A stretch of 64,000 bases of DNA, taken from positions 124,001 to 188,000 of the forward strand of contig NW_026251725.1 of the NCBI RefSeq assembly GCF_025024155.1. The letters run 5' to 3'. The notes under the pieces were generated by a model. The model searched no databases and was not told the origin of the DNA. It was given only the letters and a program-made list of their open reading frames with translations. The stretch comes from Gamsiella multidivaricata. Its lineage: Eukaryota > Mortierellomycota > Mortierellomycetes > Mortierellales > Mortierellaceae. The position numbers and the translations under genes are program-made. Shown here in pieces: positions 23,711 to 34,426 of this stretch. Within the stretch, counting starts at the first letter, position 1, and the number at the start of each line of letters is the position of its first letter.

Positions 23711-26065
23711 CTTTTCAGAACAAATTTCGTAGTCTAGAACATGAATAGCTGTAGTCGCCTTACCTGGTCGTGATAGAGCGCGTCAGCATGTGGCTCCACC
23801 CGCGGCCATGCCTTGCGTAACGATGAGCGGCACTGGTGCGCCGGCTCGATAGGTGTTTCTCGTCCCCGTCCTTGGAGTCGCTGGCTCACCAATGTGGCTT
23901 CGGAGGACCCTTTCTTGTCCTGGGTCCCTTGGGCATGCTGCTGCTCATGTGCTTGGCAACCCAGTGAGGGTCTTTGCTGGAGTATCGCAGCGGGCACTCG
24001 TACTAAGATCGATCACAAGTCAAGACAAATGTTAGGATACCTGCAGTACACTCTATCCGCAACAGCTTTTCACAATCCACGTACCATATAAGCAATGTTG
24101 TCGTTGTCGTTGTCGTTTTTTTTTTTTTTTGTCTTTTGTTTTTTGTTTTTTGTTTTTTGTTTTTTGTTTTTTGTTTTTTTGTTTTTTTGTGTTCTTTTAT
24201 TTGTTCCTTTTTTTTCTTTTTTTCTTTTTTTTTTTGGGTCTAACAAGCGACACAAACGCAAAAGATGGGATGATGAGTATTGTGCTTCAATGTGGGTTCA
24301 AAGCAAAGCAAAGCAAAGCAGCCAAAGTACTTACATTGATATCACTGGCGTACGGTAACTTCGCGCGAGGAAGTCTCTGGCGAACTGCCGAGGCGCTAGT
24401 TGATTGGCAGTGGAGTGGTAGTGGAGTGGTGGTTGAGCGGTGGTTGAGTGGAGCGCTGGTTAGCTGGTTGGCTGGTTGGTGGTTGGTGGTTAGGTGCTGA
24501 TTGGGTGTGGGTGTGGGTGTGGGTGTGAGAAGAAGGGTAAAGTGCGCGTCCCTTGTTGCTGACGTGTTTAAAAAAATAATCTGGCACCCGACAGACACCC
24601 GACATGGTCCGTGCACAGTCATGTTTTGTCAACAACTACGTCATTGTAATGTATCAGTCGGACCCACTGAGGCCGGGATTAGTAGATATTAGTCGTGCTG
24701 TATTCATCGCAGGGCGTTGTTTTCGGGTACTTGTACAAGGTCCGATAGATTGGCCTCTCTTTCTCTCGCCTGCAGACAAACCTAGATGAATTCGCACTCG
24801 TCTACCCCGGCGTCTCATCCAAGCTGCTCCTTTTGCCACAGCTAGAGGCTATGGAAGACACAGTAGGGCCGCTTACGGAGGAAGAGGACAGGAAAAAGCG
24901 ACATGCTACCGAGGAACGCACTCAACGCTACCGTCCGATACGAAGAATATTGCCATCGGGAACGGCAGGGAAATTATCGAGACATGGACGAGGACTGGAA
25001 GGTTCAAGCAATGGAACGAGTAGCGGTCAAGGAAATGGATTTGCAGCCCACCACTAATCAGGCCGCAGTGGTGTTAGCGTCCTTGACTCCACGGAAGCAA
25101 TTGCATGGATTCTCATAGCTCGATATCAGCTGGGAGACTTGGTAAATGGTCCTGAGAGGTGAGGATGGGTATCATCTAGGCAGAGTACGACATCTTTTTA
25201 ATCCGGCGGACCGGTGAAGAACAATGTTTCCGCTAACGTGCAAACATCAGTCAGTATTTCGGGAGTGTCTACAGACGTGCCAACAACTCTTTCCAGCAAG
25301 CTGTTAACGGCGCGACGACGGACTACGCGTTATCCACCAAGGTAGGATTGGTGGGTCTGCTTGCGACGATCCTATGTTTGTCTCCGCGAAGGTAATGCCA
25401 TCATTTATAGCAACAACAGAGACGCGGTTCAACAGTTTGCGACATTGGCTTACAGAGTCGAATAGCATGAAGACTCATGTTTATCGTCCGGGAACCAGGA
25501 CCATTTATGTTCCACCCATTATTTTTTTCCGCCCTTCGTTTTCATTTTTTCCTGGCTTCAAGAAGATAGTAATCACAGCCTGCATTCAAGCAACATTTAC
25601 TTCATCTTTGTCTTTTACGGATAAATTCTGGACATTCGCGCTTGTATGCAATAAAAGAAAATTACACGCGTATGGTCCTGGCTCTCGAATAATAAGCCTG
25701 AGTCTTTAAGTTATTCGACTCTGCTAGCTAGGAACAGAAGCATATGGAGTCTTTTCTCTGGGCTTACGGTTGGTTGTAGTAGTAGCGACGCATACTGGAT
25801 TAGTTTTCAAAGGCATCTACTCGGCCAGGGCTTGAAGCTGTTGCAATGAAAAATTACTGTTCATGAAACTCAAACGCCTCAACGCAAAAGAATCGTCAGC
25901 TTCAGTTGTGTCAATGCTGTAATAAGCGATCGTTCTTGTACTGGTACAACGTGTGTAGACTATCTATATCTTTTTGTGTTCGCAACATGCATGCTTTTGG
26001 CGCGCCGTTAAACGCTGGACTATTTTTAGCAGAGACGAGGAGTGCGCGTAGAGGGCTCACAGCTG
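23711..26065. other. Low-complexity and unresolved region left of the transposon
   Basis: Contains a GTTTTTT-type tandem tract (24,117-24,236), a TGGT/TTGG-rich tract (24,420-24,540) with GTGTGG repeats, and coding-like scraps on the plus strand at about 24,780-25,370 (for example LPQLEAMEDTVGPLTEEEDR and a Gln/Glu-rich continuation in another frame). The frames are broken, and I cannot name a family. Confidence 0.35.
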
Positions 26066-26132
26066 AGGGGTCTTCAACCATCATTTTCCAGTTGGAAAAA
26101 ACTTAAATAATCGAGTAGCCAATCAAACACGA
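26066..26132 (+). repeat. Left terminal inverted repeat of the Harbinger element
   Basis: 67 bp. It contains a near-palindrome TTTTCCAGTTGGAAAA (26,084-26,099), one mismatch from the perfect palindrome in the outer right end. Confidence 0.9.
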
Positions 26133-26199
26133 CTGTCATCAATGTCCAAGAAGACCATGGAGCGCGTGTGCCTTGTTTCTTTGTCTCTTTTCCCAAACC

Positions 26200-27529
26200 C
26201 CAACTGATACACACTTGTCTGCGGTGCCTCGGTGGCACTTTACCTTGCGGGAGCGCCTCATTGAATGGTGCGAGAAGATGTTCATTAAAGCCATCAATGA
26301 ACACGCCGAACTTCTTCAATCATTTCCCCCGACTTTAAAACGACCTATCCCGACCAGGGCGTTAAACATTGGACGCGCATTACAACTTCTGTACACGACC
26401 CCGATACCTCCGCCCTCGAGTACGCAAAGTTTTTTCGGTGGATTTGAGAGAGCGAGTTCTTCAACAGTGCAGCGATCAGGACCATGTCAGCATCCTGCGA
26501 GTTACTCGAGACCAACTTGCACAGCTCAGGGAAAAAATTCAAGATAGTCCTCATATCAAAGTCAAGGACGATGATGACCGGCCAACGAAGATCAGAATCA
26601 TGCTTCAAGTGGCGCTCTACCGCCTCGGAACCAAGGGAATATCAGTCAGCAAGGTCGCTTTCACGTTTGGTCTCAGTGTCGGTTCTGTGTTTTCCTACAC
26701 TTGGCAGTATCAATGCCATCATGGACTTCAAGGCTGAGTTCATCCAATGGCCAACCGGAGAGAGGAAGGGGACCATCGAACGCTAGTTCAAAGAGAACAT
26801 GGCGTTCCCTAAGCCGTTGGTGTGGTGGATGGGGTACCGTTTCCGTTCGACTTGGCTCCGGCATATGATTCAGTTGCATAGAACACCAGGAAGTGCAGAT
26901 ATGCCATGGGGGCGACTGCGGTGTGTGATCACGAAGATCGGTTTACATTTGTTTCAACCGGATATATTAGCTCCATGCACGACTCCATTGCCTACAAAGC
27001 TACCAAGCTCTACAAGCGGGCCGCAGATGTTTTTCAAGAGGACGAATACATCCTCGGCGATGCTGCATACGGACTGATCAGGACTCTCATACCAAGGTAC
27101 AAAAACCCCACCACAGATGACGAGATAGCATTTAATATCTGCCATGGTGCTGCCTGAGTTGTGATTGAGCATGCATTTGGGATGGTCAAGCTCAAGTTCC
27201 AGTCGTTGCAGAATCTGCCAATCAAGATCAACAAAAAGAAGAATATCGCCAATGCAACAAAATGGATTATGGCATGCATGATTCTACACAACTTCTTACG
27301 TGTTGGTGTCAATGGGGAGCTCGTGGATGAAGAGGTTGTGGAAGAGGTTCACCAACGACAACAAAACCCAGCACGTATGCAACAGCAACCAGCACCACCA
27401 CGGGATGAGCAAGAGGCGGCAGCAGATGAAATTGATAGACGCACTGGAACAATACGAAGGGAGAGACTAAAGGCATATGTGGTTGCAAATCACTTTCGCG
27501 CTAATAAATACAAAAGAGCGCGACAGTAA
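26200..27529 (+). pseudogene. Broken DDE (DDE_Tnp_4) transposase of the Harbinger element
   Basis: The coding sequence is recognisable but split across frames. Order: an N-terminal region (about 26,370-26,700), then LGSINAIMDFKAEF in a shifted frame. The first catalytic Asp is in AVGVVDGVPFPFDLAP (about 26,820), after another one-base shift. The second Asp is in EDEYILGDAAYGLI and the catalytic Glu in VVIEHAFGMVKLKF. A C-terminal tail rich in Gln/Glu ends at 27,529. In-frame stops occur at about 26,785 (TAG), 26,879-26,881 (TAG) and about 27,157 (TGA, just before the Glu motif). With at least two frameshifts and three stops, this copy cannot make an active transposase. Confidence 0.87.
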
Positions 27530-27537
27530 TGGTGATT

Positions 27538-29284
27538 TTACTTCAGCACATTCCTGTAAACTACCTGTTCATCTGTGACTACTACCTCCCGACCAAACTT
27601 TTGCTCAAACAGCGCCTTCTCTGCCTTAAACTGCGCCTTGGCTTGTAGGAACACTTCTTTCTCCTTCATAAAATTTCTCTGATCGGCAAAAAGTTCCCTC
27701 TGGGCCTGCATGAGATCCTGTTGCATCTGCAGCATCTTCTCCTTCTCAGTCGACTGAGCCAGTTGCGCCACCCTAAATCCTACTTTTTCGTCATTGAGCC
27801 ATGAACGCTCATTTCTCGCATCGATCAGTTGCTCGTCTTGTCCTGCCGACGATGCGTTGAGACTAGTAATTGCTTGCTCGATCGATTCCGGTATCTGCCC
27901 ACGTTTTGCACGCTTGCGTGCTCGACCCCTATCCCTGGCCTCAACTACTCCTCTAATCGTCTTACTCAAAGGCGCTTGATAAAGAAAGTTCGATAGGATT
28001 GGCATAAAGAAATATAACAATAAAGCAACATAAAACATAAAACATAAAAACACACATACTGGGCTGGCGCTCGGCCAAGTCAGTAACATCATCACTCTCT
28101 CCTATTGAAGAGAGGTCTGATGCTTGTTCTGGTTCCGAATCCGAATCTTGGGGCTGGAGAGGATGAGTGTCGCCTAAGACGAGTGTTTCGTAGGGGTCTA
28201 CAGAGTTTTGGGAGAGACTATTTCCAAAGACTTGGTCGTATCTCTCAAACTGCGGAACATGCACCTGCATTTGTTGAAGTAGGGTTTTTCCTGGCTTGTC
28301 TCCAGCGCCGGTTTTTTTTGACACCTCGATTGCTAGCCTATAGTTTTTCTTCGCATAAGACAATCGCCCTTTGGCAAGTGCTTCATCCCATAGCTCCTGC
28401 TCTGAGAATCCTGGGTTCTTTGAGTTGACGTAGTTGGCGATCGCTTTGTGCATTTCCGTTACTTTCTGTCCTTTTCTGGTGAGTCTTTCGTAGTTTGTTC
28501 GGTTTGTAATCCAATCCGTAAAGTCACTCATCCCTGGTTTGTTCCAAACTCCCCCGCCTTGATGCTGGTCTGCATCTGCATTCGCTTCCGCATCTGAATC
28601 AGCAGTTGCCATTGCGGCCGACTTGGCTCTCGATCTCTTGGCTGACTTGGACTTCGAGGTCGAGTTGGTCGCCTTTGAAGTTGAGTCGGCATCCCTCGAA
28701 GTCGAACTGGCGTCCGCTGAAGTCGAACCGGGGTCTGCTGAAGTTGAAGCATAGCTCGGGTACATTGCCGCTATAGCTGACGTAGACTGTGAATGTTGTG
28801 ATCGACTGGTCTGGATGCCATATAATCCAGGCCTGAGGAAGGCGTATCCGATGCTGTCAGTCAAGGCACTGGCGGCCGATCCAGAGCCACTTGAGCCGGG
28901 TCCCGTGAGGTTGTAAAAGGCAGGTGCTGTTTGGATGTGCGAAGAGGCACTCGATTGGCTGGAGTCCAGTCCGCTGCTGTTGAAGTACTGCTCGGCGTTT
29001 AAGTGGCTTCCTGTGTTGAGGTAGTTCCCAGTGCTGAAGCTGTCGTTGCCGGTGTTAAGGATTAATGAAGGGTCGAGAGGAGGGAGTTGATGGCTTTGTT
29101 GGTGGTGAGCAGCTAAAGGGGTCGGTGCTGGGACTATGGGATGATAGCTTCGCTGCCTCTGTTGCGGTTGCTGCGTGTGCTGTTGATACGGCTGTTGCTG
29201 CTGTTGTTGTTGCTGTTGCTGCTGTTGCTGATGACAATGATGAAGGGTAGCAGACTGCTGAAAGCCAATCTTTGGTGAATCCAC
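27538..29284 (-). CDS. Harbinger accessory protein (Myb/SANT-like, second ORF)
   Basis: Two exons in phase, 28,060-29,284 and 27,538-27,974 (intron 86 nt, GT-AG), open over about 550 codons with no disruption. It has a Gln/His-rich N-terminus and Ser/Thr/Ala tandem runs (repeated STSADPGSTSAD-type units). A conserved block follows at about residues 245-330 (GMSDFTDWITNRTNYERL, then PGFSEQELWDEALAKGR), then an acidic linker and a C-terminal coiled coil (EKEKMLQMQQDLMQAQREL). In Harbinger elements a Myb/SANT-like partner helps transposase enter the nucleus and bind the ends. The start is uncertain: the 5' end of the open frame is a GTG at 29,284, so translation may begin at an internal ATG or in an unseen upstream exon. 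Confidence 0.75.
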
Positions 29285-29367
29285 TGCTGAATGGGACAGG
29301 GGCAGGGGATGGCCAAGGCTCTGGCGTGTTTGGAAAAAATCATGGAAAAAAACTCGTCGCGAAAATA

Positions 29368-29458
29368 TCGTGTTTGATTGGCTACTCGATTATTTAAGTT
29401 TTTTCCAACTGGAAAATATTATTTTTTTCCAGCTGGAAAATGATGGTTGAAGACCCCT
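29368..29458 (-). repeat. Right terminal inverted repeat with internal duplication
   Basis: 91 bp. The inner 50 bp (29,368-29,417) equals the left repeat without its outer 17 bp. The outer part (about 29,422-29,458) repeats the palindrome (TTTTCCAGCTGGAAAA, perfect 16 bp) and then supplies the missing outer 17 bp. The palindrome block is therefore present twice at this end and once at the left end. Confidence 0.88.
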
Positions 29459-29548
29459 CTGGAAGACGCACGGCAGCACAGCGCATTGCACAGCACTCCT
29501 CATTGGACGGCTTTGTCACGTGGATTTTGTTTTCATCCACCTCCTCGC

Positions 29549-29583
29549 CGGATTTTTTTTTTTTAAGGTCAAGGTCAAGGTCA
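29549..29583 (+). repeat. T-tract and AAGGTC x3 repeat in the Yar1-like promoter
   Basis: An 11-T run is followed by three AAGGTC units, between the transposon end and the Yar1-like start codon. Confidence 0.7.
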
Positions 29584-29661
29584 ACTGGCAGACAACGTTC
29601 AAACCAGCGACCGCATTTCAAACCAATCCCTCTCCTCATCACATACACACAGCTCAACACC

Positions 29662-30637
29662 ATGACCGCAGAACAACTCACCTCGCAACTGTCATCGTTG
29701 TCCGTTCAGGATTCAGAACACCTCGAAGAACTGATCGAATGTGCCCGGTATGGCGAACTCGAAGAGATCCAGGCCGTCGTCGAGTCCTCAGGACCTGAGA
29801 AGGCCAAAGTTCTGTTGTCGCACCAGGGCGAGTATGGAAAGACACCCCTGCACATGGCTGCCGCTAACGGACACATTGGTAAGGCCCTAGACCCAAGTGA
29901 AACGGAAATCGGACATGACGAGCATTGCTCTGCTATTGCGGGGCTGTGGATATCTTGACCTTTAGCAGTAATTGAAGAGCATCGGAAGCAGGATACGAGA
30001 GGATCAGAGGCAGAATACGAGACCTTCGATCTTGCCAAGCGTGTTAGCGACAGTCTATGGACATGAATTTTAAGGATTCCAGGAAGCCTGGACTCTTGAC
30101 CAGCGGGAAAAATCTGACGCCCGAGCTATTTTGTTTCAATGTATAGATGTTGTCGAATACTTGATCTCAATCATCTCACCAGAGGCCATCAACATCCAGA
30201 ACGAGCAAGGAAACACGGCTCTCCACTGGGCTGCAACCAACGGCCACGCCAAGGTTGTTGAGACCCTCATTACTAAGGGCAAAGCAAACTACAAAGTACG
30301 TATCAAAACGGAAGAGATACATTTTCATTTTCTCCCTGGTATCGCTGAAATGTACCAGGACAGCGTCAACTGACAAGTATCCTCTTCATTAATTTTTCTG
30401 CTACAGCTCAAGAACGCAGCAGGACACACCGCGATGCTGGAGGCTGAGATTCATGAGCGTGAGCAGGTCGTCGCATGGATGTTGATCAACACCGAGCCCG
30501 AGGAGGAGCTCAAGGAGGGCAATGATAACAATGATGAGGATTCAGATGAGGATGAGGACGAGGATTCGGATGAGGAGGAGGAGGAGACGAAGGATGATAA
30601 GGCTGCTCAGGGATCTTCATCAACACCAAAGGCATAG
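29662..30637 (+). CDS. Ankyrin-repeat protein, Yar1-like ribosome-assembly chaperone
   Basis: Three exons, 29,662-29,878, 30,147-30,295 and 30,407-30,637, in phase, 198 aa. Two clear ankyrin repeats read GKTPLHMAAANGHIDVVEYL and GNTALHWAATNGHAKVVETL. They are followed by a third degenerate one (LKNAAGHTAMLEAEIHEREQVV) and a strongly acidic tail (EDSDEDEDEDSDEEEEE). Size, repeat count and acidic tail match yeast Yar1, the chaperone of ribosomal protein uS3 in small-subunit assembly. The Harbinger element ends 203 bp before the start codon. A different small ankyrin protein is the alternative. Confidence 0.82.
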
Positions 30638-30926
30638 AAAACTAGAGCAAACAGAAAGGAAGATCAATTGAGAATAGGATCAGCATACCGCCCAGCATGA
30701 TACATAAGTAATATTTGGCAAAAACAATCTACTATATAAAATAGCAATTGCATACAAATCTGGTAACTCCACATTACTCCATACCTTTTCACGTACTCGC
30801 AAAGACCCTTTATCCACGTACAAGTTGAAAGCTGGATAGAGGATGCTCTGCCATGTCGCGTAGACCTCTCTCTCACATAGACTCGATGCACTCGAAGGGC
30901 CAGAAAAATAAAAAATCTTTTCTCTG

Positions 30927-30960
<34 letters not shown>

Positions 30961-31459
30961 ACCGCCGCCCACCGCCATCCTACTCCGAAATCCCTACAAC
31001 ATGCCCAAGTGTGAAAAGCGCAAGAAAAACCACGACCGTCGGACCTACTATGCATCCCTGAAAAGGTATATCATGTGCACTTGAATTCCCTCAATTCTTC
31101 AGGCATGCCTCCTAGGAACTGCTGATACAGAAGGTCCGGACAAAAAAAACTGTAGAAGTGCGTAGGAAGCCTGGATGAGGACAGAAACGGCGTGGGAGAG
31201 ATGGATGGATGAGCTGAGATAAAACGCGAAGCAGTGCAGGAGGAAAATAAAGAAGAGACATGAGCGAAGAATGAAAAAGGTAACACAGAGGAGACTCATA
31301 TTTTATGCACATAAAAAAAAACTGAAGAGTGAGAGAGACGCCAGACTTTGCTCAAATACTGCAATTATGAAAAGGCAGCTCAGTAGGAGGGTTCTGTAAG
31401 GCGAGGGCTGAAGCGGAGTGAGAGCAAGATAGGGTATCAGTTTAGAAGCGAGGATAGGG
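30638..31459. other. Intergenic; possible short first exon
   Basis: A CT-dinucleotide tract lies at 30,923-30,960 (minor interruptions). An ATG at 31,001 opens a 22-codon basic stretch (MPKCEKRKKNHDRRTYYASL) ending at a plausible donor (GTATAT at 31,066). It could be the first exon of the Fanzor-like relic downstream, but I could not link them. Confidence 0.35.
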
Positions 31460-31469
31460 ACTAGCGTCC

Positions 31470-33960
31470 TGCTACAGCCGCCATCTTCCCTTCAAGGAGA
31501 GCTATGCCACACCCTTCTTTCCTTGATGAGCGCTGCGAGTCGCCGTATCCAACTTTCGTCCCTGAAGACGAAGCAGGAGGAACTAATAAATTCATATCAA
31601 AGGCTGGAAGAAGGTTTCTGAAAAATTGGATGCTAGACAGGGGGTATCCATGACTGGGCAAACATCTAAAAGGTAATAAGGGCCCATTATTATCCATGCT
31701 GTGTTCCAGGCTTCAATCTACAATCCAAATAAACGGTGTTCGTTTTCCTTCTTTGAATACATGTCGCGCTACCTATCCTCTTGAGGATGGAGTTTTGATG
31801 TGTGCGTTTAAGGTCCACTCAGGCACTGATACTAAACGACAAGGTCTTGGATGACGCGTAGCACAGCGCACTATAAAATCATTCCGTCTGACGCTACTAA
31901 CTGTCGTGTCCTTGGTAAACAATCCTATCTTTCTGTAGCGGAATACTTCGTTACGAAAAGAATAGATCACCTAGCCATCTGCTCCAACCGAGTTTCTTTT
32001 AGACGGCTTACTCGCCTCGCCCTTTTCCGCTACAGACCTTTTGGCGCTGTCATACAAGACGTTCGACGTATGTATATGCCTTGTTAACGAAAAAGATAAC
32101 GAAATTTAACATTGGCGTGAGACTTCTCCGTATTGGTAATCCACCTTTTATTGCAGAGATGAGAATGAGGATGAAGGTAGAATGAAGGCGACGTAATGAA
32201 ATGAAAAATCATATCAGCTTCACCACTTTTTGACGAGGACCTCATTTTGTCGCAGAAAGAAAAGTCGAAAGATAACCATAAAGTACAAGTACTTTTTAGA
32301 TGGGTGTTACTTCTCTATACCAGGAATTGAAAAAGCGTAGGCTCCCGCCAAGCTTCGTCGACCCAAAATCGCTGGCGGATGCACAGTTTGAGGTGGACTT
32401 CCTTGGGTCATTTTACTGTCACGGACAGTCCCCGGCGGAGCTATGATTGCACCCCACGCGTCGCGTCGAGTAGCTCCGTCACTGCGCCCTGTACCTGTCA
32501 TCCGGCTTCGACTCTATATAGTCCCGACTATGTAATTCAAGATGCGTCTAGAACAGTTCTCCAGGTTATTGGTAACGCGTATAAATACCTCTAGCATAGT
32601 TAGTGCTTTCACTCCAGTCTGCAATAAAATTATCACCTTTTTTGATATCGCTCTTGCCTTGTCAGCTCCTGAGATTTGCTCGGAAATGGTGCGTTTGATG
32701 ACCAAGAACTATGACGAAGGCCATGCGCTCGAAGTAGATCACATCCAGGGAAAGAAGTTGTTTGAGACTTTTGGGCCTTGCAAGGTCCACATAGATGGCG
32801 ATATGACCGCTGAGAAGGTAAAGGCTCGCCTGGAACGCCACGACAGATTCGAAATGGAACGAACAAAGTTCGACGCCGGCCTACAATGATGGAGCGGCGT
32901 TCAAGAAACGGCAGGTGGACCTCACACGCCGCCGTTATGGACCAAATCGAGCGCTCGCTCAGTTCCACGTTCGTGCCGTCAGTGCAGGACAAGAGCCTTT
33001 TGAAGGAGAGTCTCTGCGCTCATGTCCAGGGGTGGATGAGCTGGAGAGCTGGATTCCAAGCTTCAGTATGGAGACACCTGACAGCTATTTTAAATACATG
33101 ACCAGCCCGAGCGGCCGAGCTTCCAGCTACAGTGCCAACGTGTCCAGTACCAGCATCGCCACCAGTGGCGACAGCAGCAGCAGCAATTCTCTGAGTATCA
33201 ACAACATTAACAGCGAAATCAATGTTTTAGACTATTTGCTCAGCTTTTATGGACACAAATGGTTCAGAAAAAAGACATGGGACGCAAAAAAAAAAGCACA
33301 GGTTGCATGTTTGGATTAATCCATCAAGGGTATCTTGCGGATGGCTGGAGGATCGGAGGTCTGGAGGAAGGCAGCTGGGGATAATGTAGTTCTTTCCTTT
33401 GGCCTGAGTTCGTTCAACACCCAAACCGGACTAGCATCAAAGCACTCAACGCTTGAAAAACGACTTGTCACCAGAGTAAGTCTTAAAGCGTGTCTTGTGT
33501 TGCTGTTCCAAAGAGGATGAATGTCTAATATATACTCCCGTATCTGTCTGCACTATCTAGGCAAAGAGCTTAGAATATGTCGTGCTGGGCGCACACGAGT
33601 ATTACACAAGCGCAAAATGACCCCGTCTGGACTGTAACCAGTTCCTGGTCAAGCTGCCGTTTCGTTCTAAATATTGCCCTGGATGCCGTGTGCTGCTCGA
33701 TCGCGATGCAATAGGAAGCGAAAACATAGCCTGTGTATGCCAAGCGCAGCTACAGGATCAGAAGAAGCCCGATAAATACAAACCCCTGCAAAGTCCTACA
33801 ACGACAGCAGCAGCCCTGGGTCCGTTCGTATCTGCAACAGCAAGCAGGAACAAAAACACAAGCAGTTGACCAGGACACGTCAACGCCAGCCGCAACGGAC
33901 CAGGACCAGAAGCGTCAGACGCCAGTGGACCCCGGGCCCATCAGTCACCGCATGTAAACT
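31470..33960 (+). pseudogene. Relict Fanzor / TnpB-like (Cas12f1-like TNB domain) gene
   Basis: The clear part is 32,690-33,960. It contains VDLTRRRYGPNRALAQFHVRA, FYGHKWFRKKTWDAKKKAQ, GILRMAGGSE, VVLSFGLSSFNTQTGLASKH, then after an intron (33,476-33,560) AKSLEYVVLGAHEYYTSAK. A zinc-ribbon and final RuvC motif follow (KYCPGCRVLLDRDAIGSENI). The order is that of the fungal TnpB/Fanzor C-terminus: Glu in HEYYTS, CXXC ribbon, DRD. Damage: a frameshift near 32,878, TAA at 33,317-33,319, TGA at 33,618-33,620 in place of the first ribbon Cys, and TGA near 33,867. I found no RuvC-I (xxDxG) motif; that part may be deleted. Upstream scraps (31,490-31,650 and 31,900-32,080) are tentative. Confidence 0.62.
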
Positions 33961-34426
33961 GCAGTAGGAGCCGCGAGAACATCGCTAGAACAACACGATT
34001 TAATGGGCTTGAAAGCTCTATGAAGAATTTATAAGTTACAGTCATTCTGTCTTTGCTTGCTTAACTTGTTGTATTAATAATATGTCTTCTGACCGCGTAT
34101 TCCTCTGAATTGGACGCAGACGCTACTAGTAAACGCATTAAAAAAAAGAGCTCTTTGACACCCTTCAGCAGCCGATGCAAAAAATTGGTGGCGAGGATGT
34201 TGCGCCCAAGAGAAGTGTCGCGGGTGGGCTTTATTTGGGCAATACAGTCACGACCTCCACCCCTCGCAGAGTGAAATGAAAACAGGGAAAAACGGTGCCC
34301 CATGGGGAAGCGAAGCACCCTTCTCCGGAATCAGCTCCACATCTCTTCATCCGTCCCCTTCTCTCTCTCACTCTCTCTTCTCGCATTGCATCAGGTCTCC
34401 CCCTGCTACAGACATTTTTCACAGCC
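33961..34426. other. Intergenic; 5' flank of the small membrane protein gene
   Basis: No gene seen. A CT-rich tract (34,355-34,400) lies just before the start codon of the next gene. Confidence 0.45.

Larger units (their letters stand above)
26063..29461. mobile_element. PIF/Harbinger-type DNA transposon, 3,393 bp, with 3-bp target duplication
   Basis: The element spans 26,066-29,458. Left and right ends are inverted copies: 26,066-26,132 pairs with 29,368-29,458, and 50 bp of this (26,083-26,132 with 29,368-29,417) is identical. The outermost bases are AGGGGTCTTCAACC. Directly outside both ends is CTG (26,063-26,065 and 29,459-29,461), a 3-bp target-site duplication, the size typical of this superfamily. 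Inside, the two genes converge: a DDE transposase on plus (broken) and an accessory gene on minus (open). That two-gene layout is characteristic of Harbinger elements. Confidence 0.9.

Noticed and set aside
24095..24358. Phe-rich open frame
   Set aside because: It is the GTTTTTT low-complexity tract; no protein-like composition.
26066..29461. Reading the stops in the transposase as readthrough or editing
   Set aside because: Frameshifts accompany the stops, so decay is the simpler explanation.
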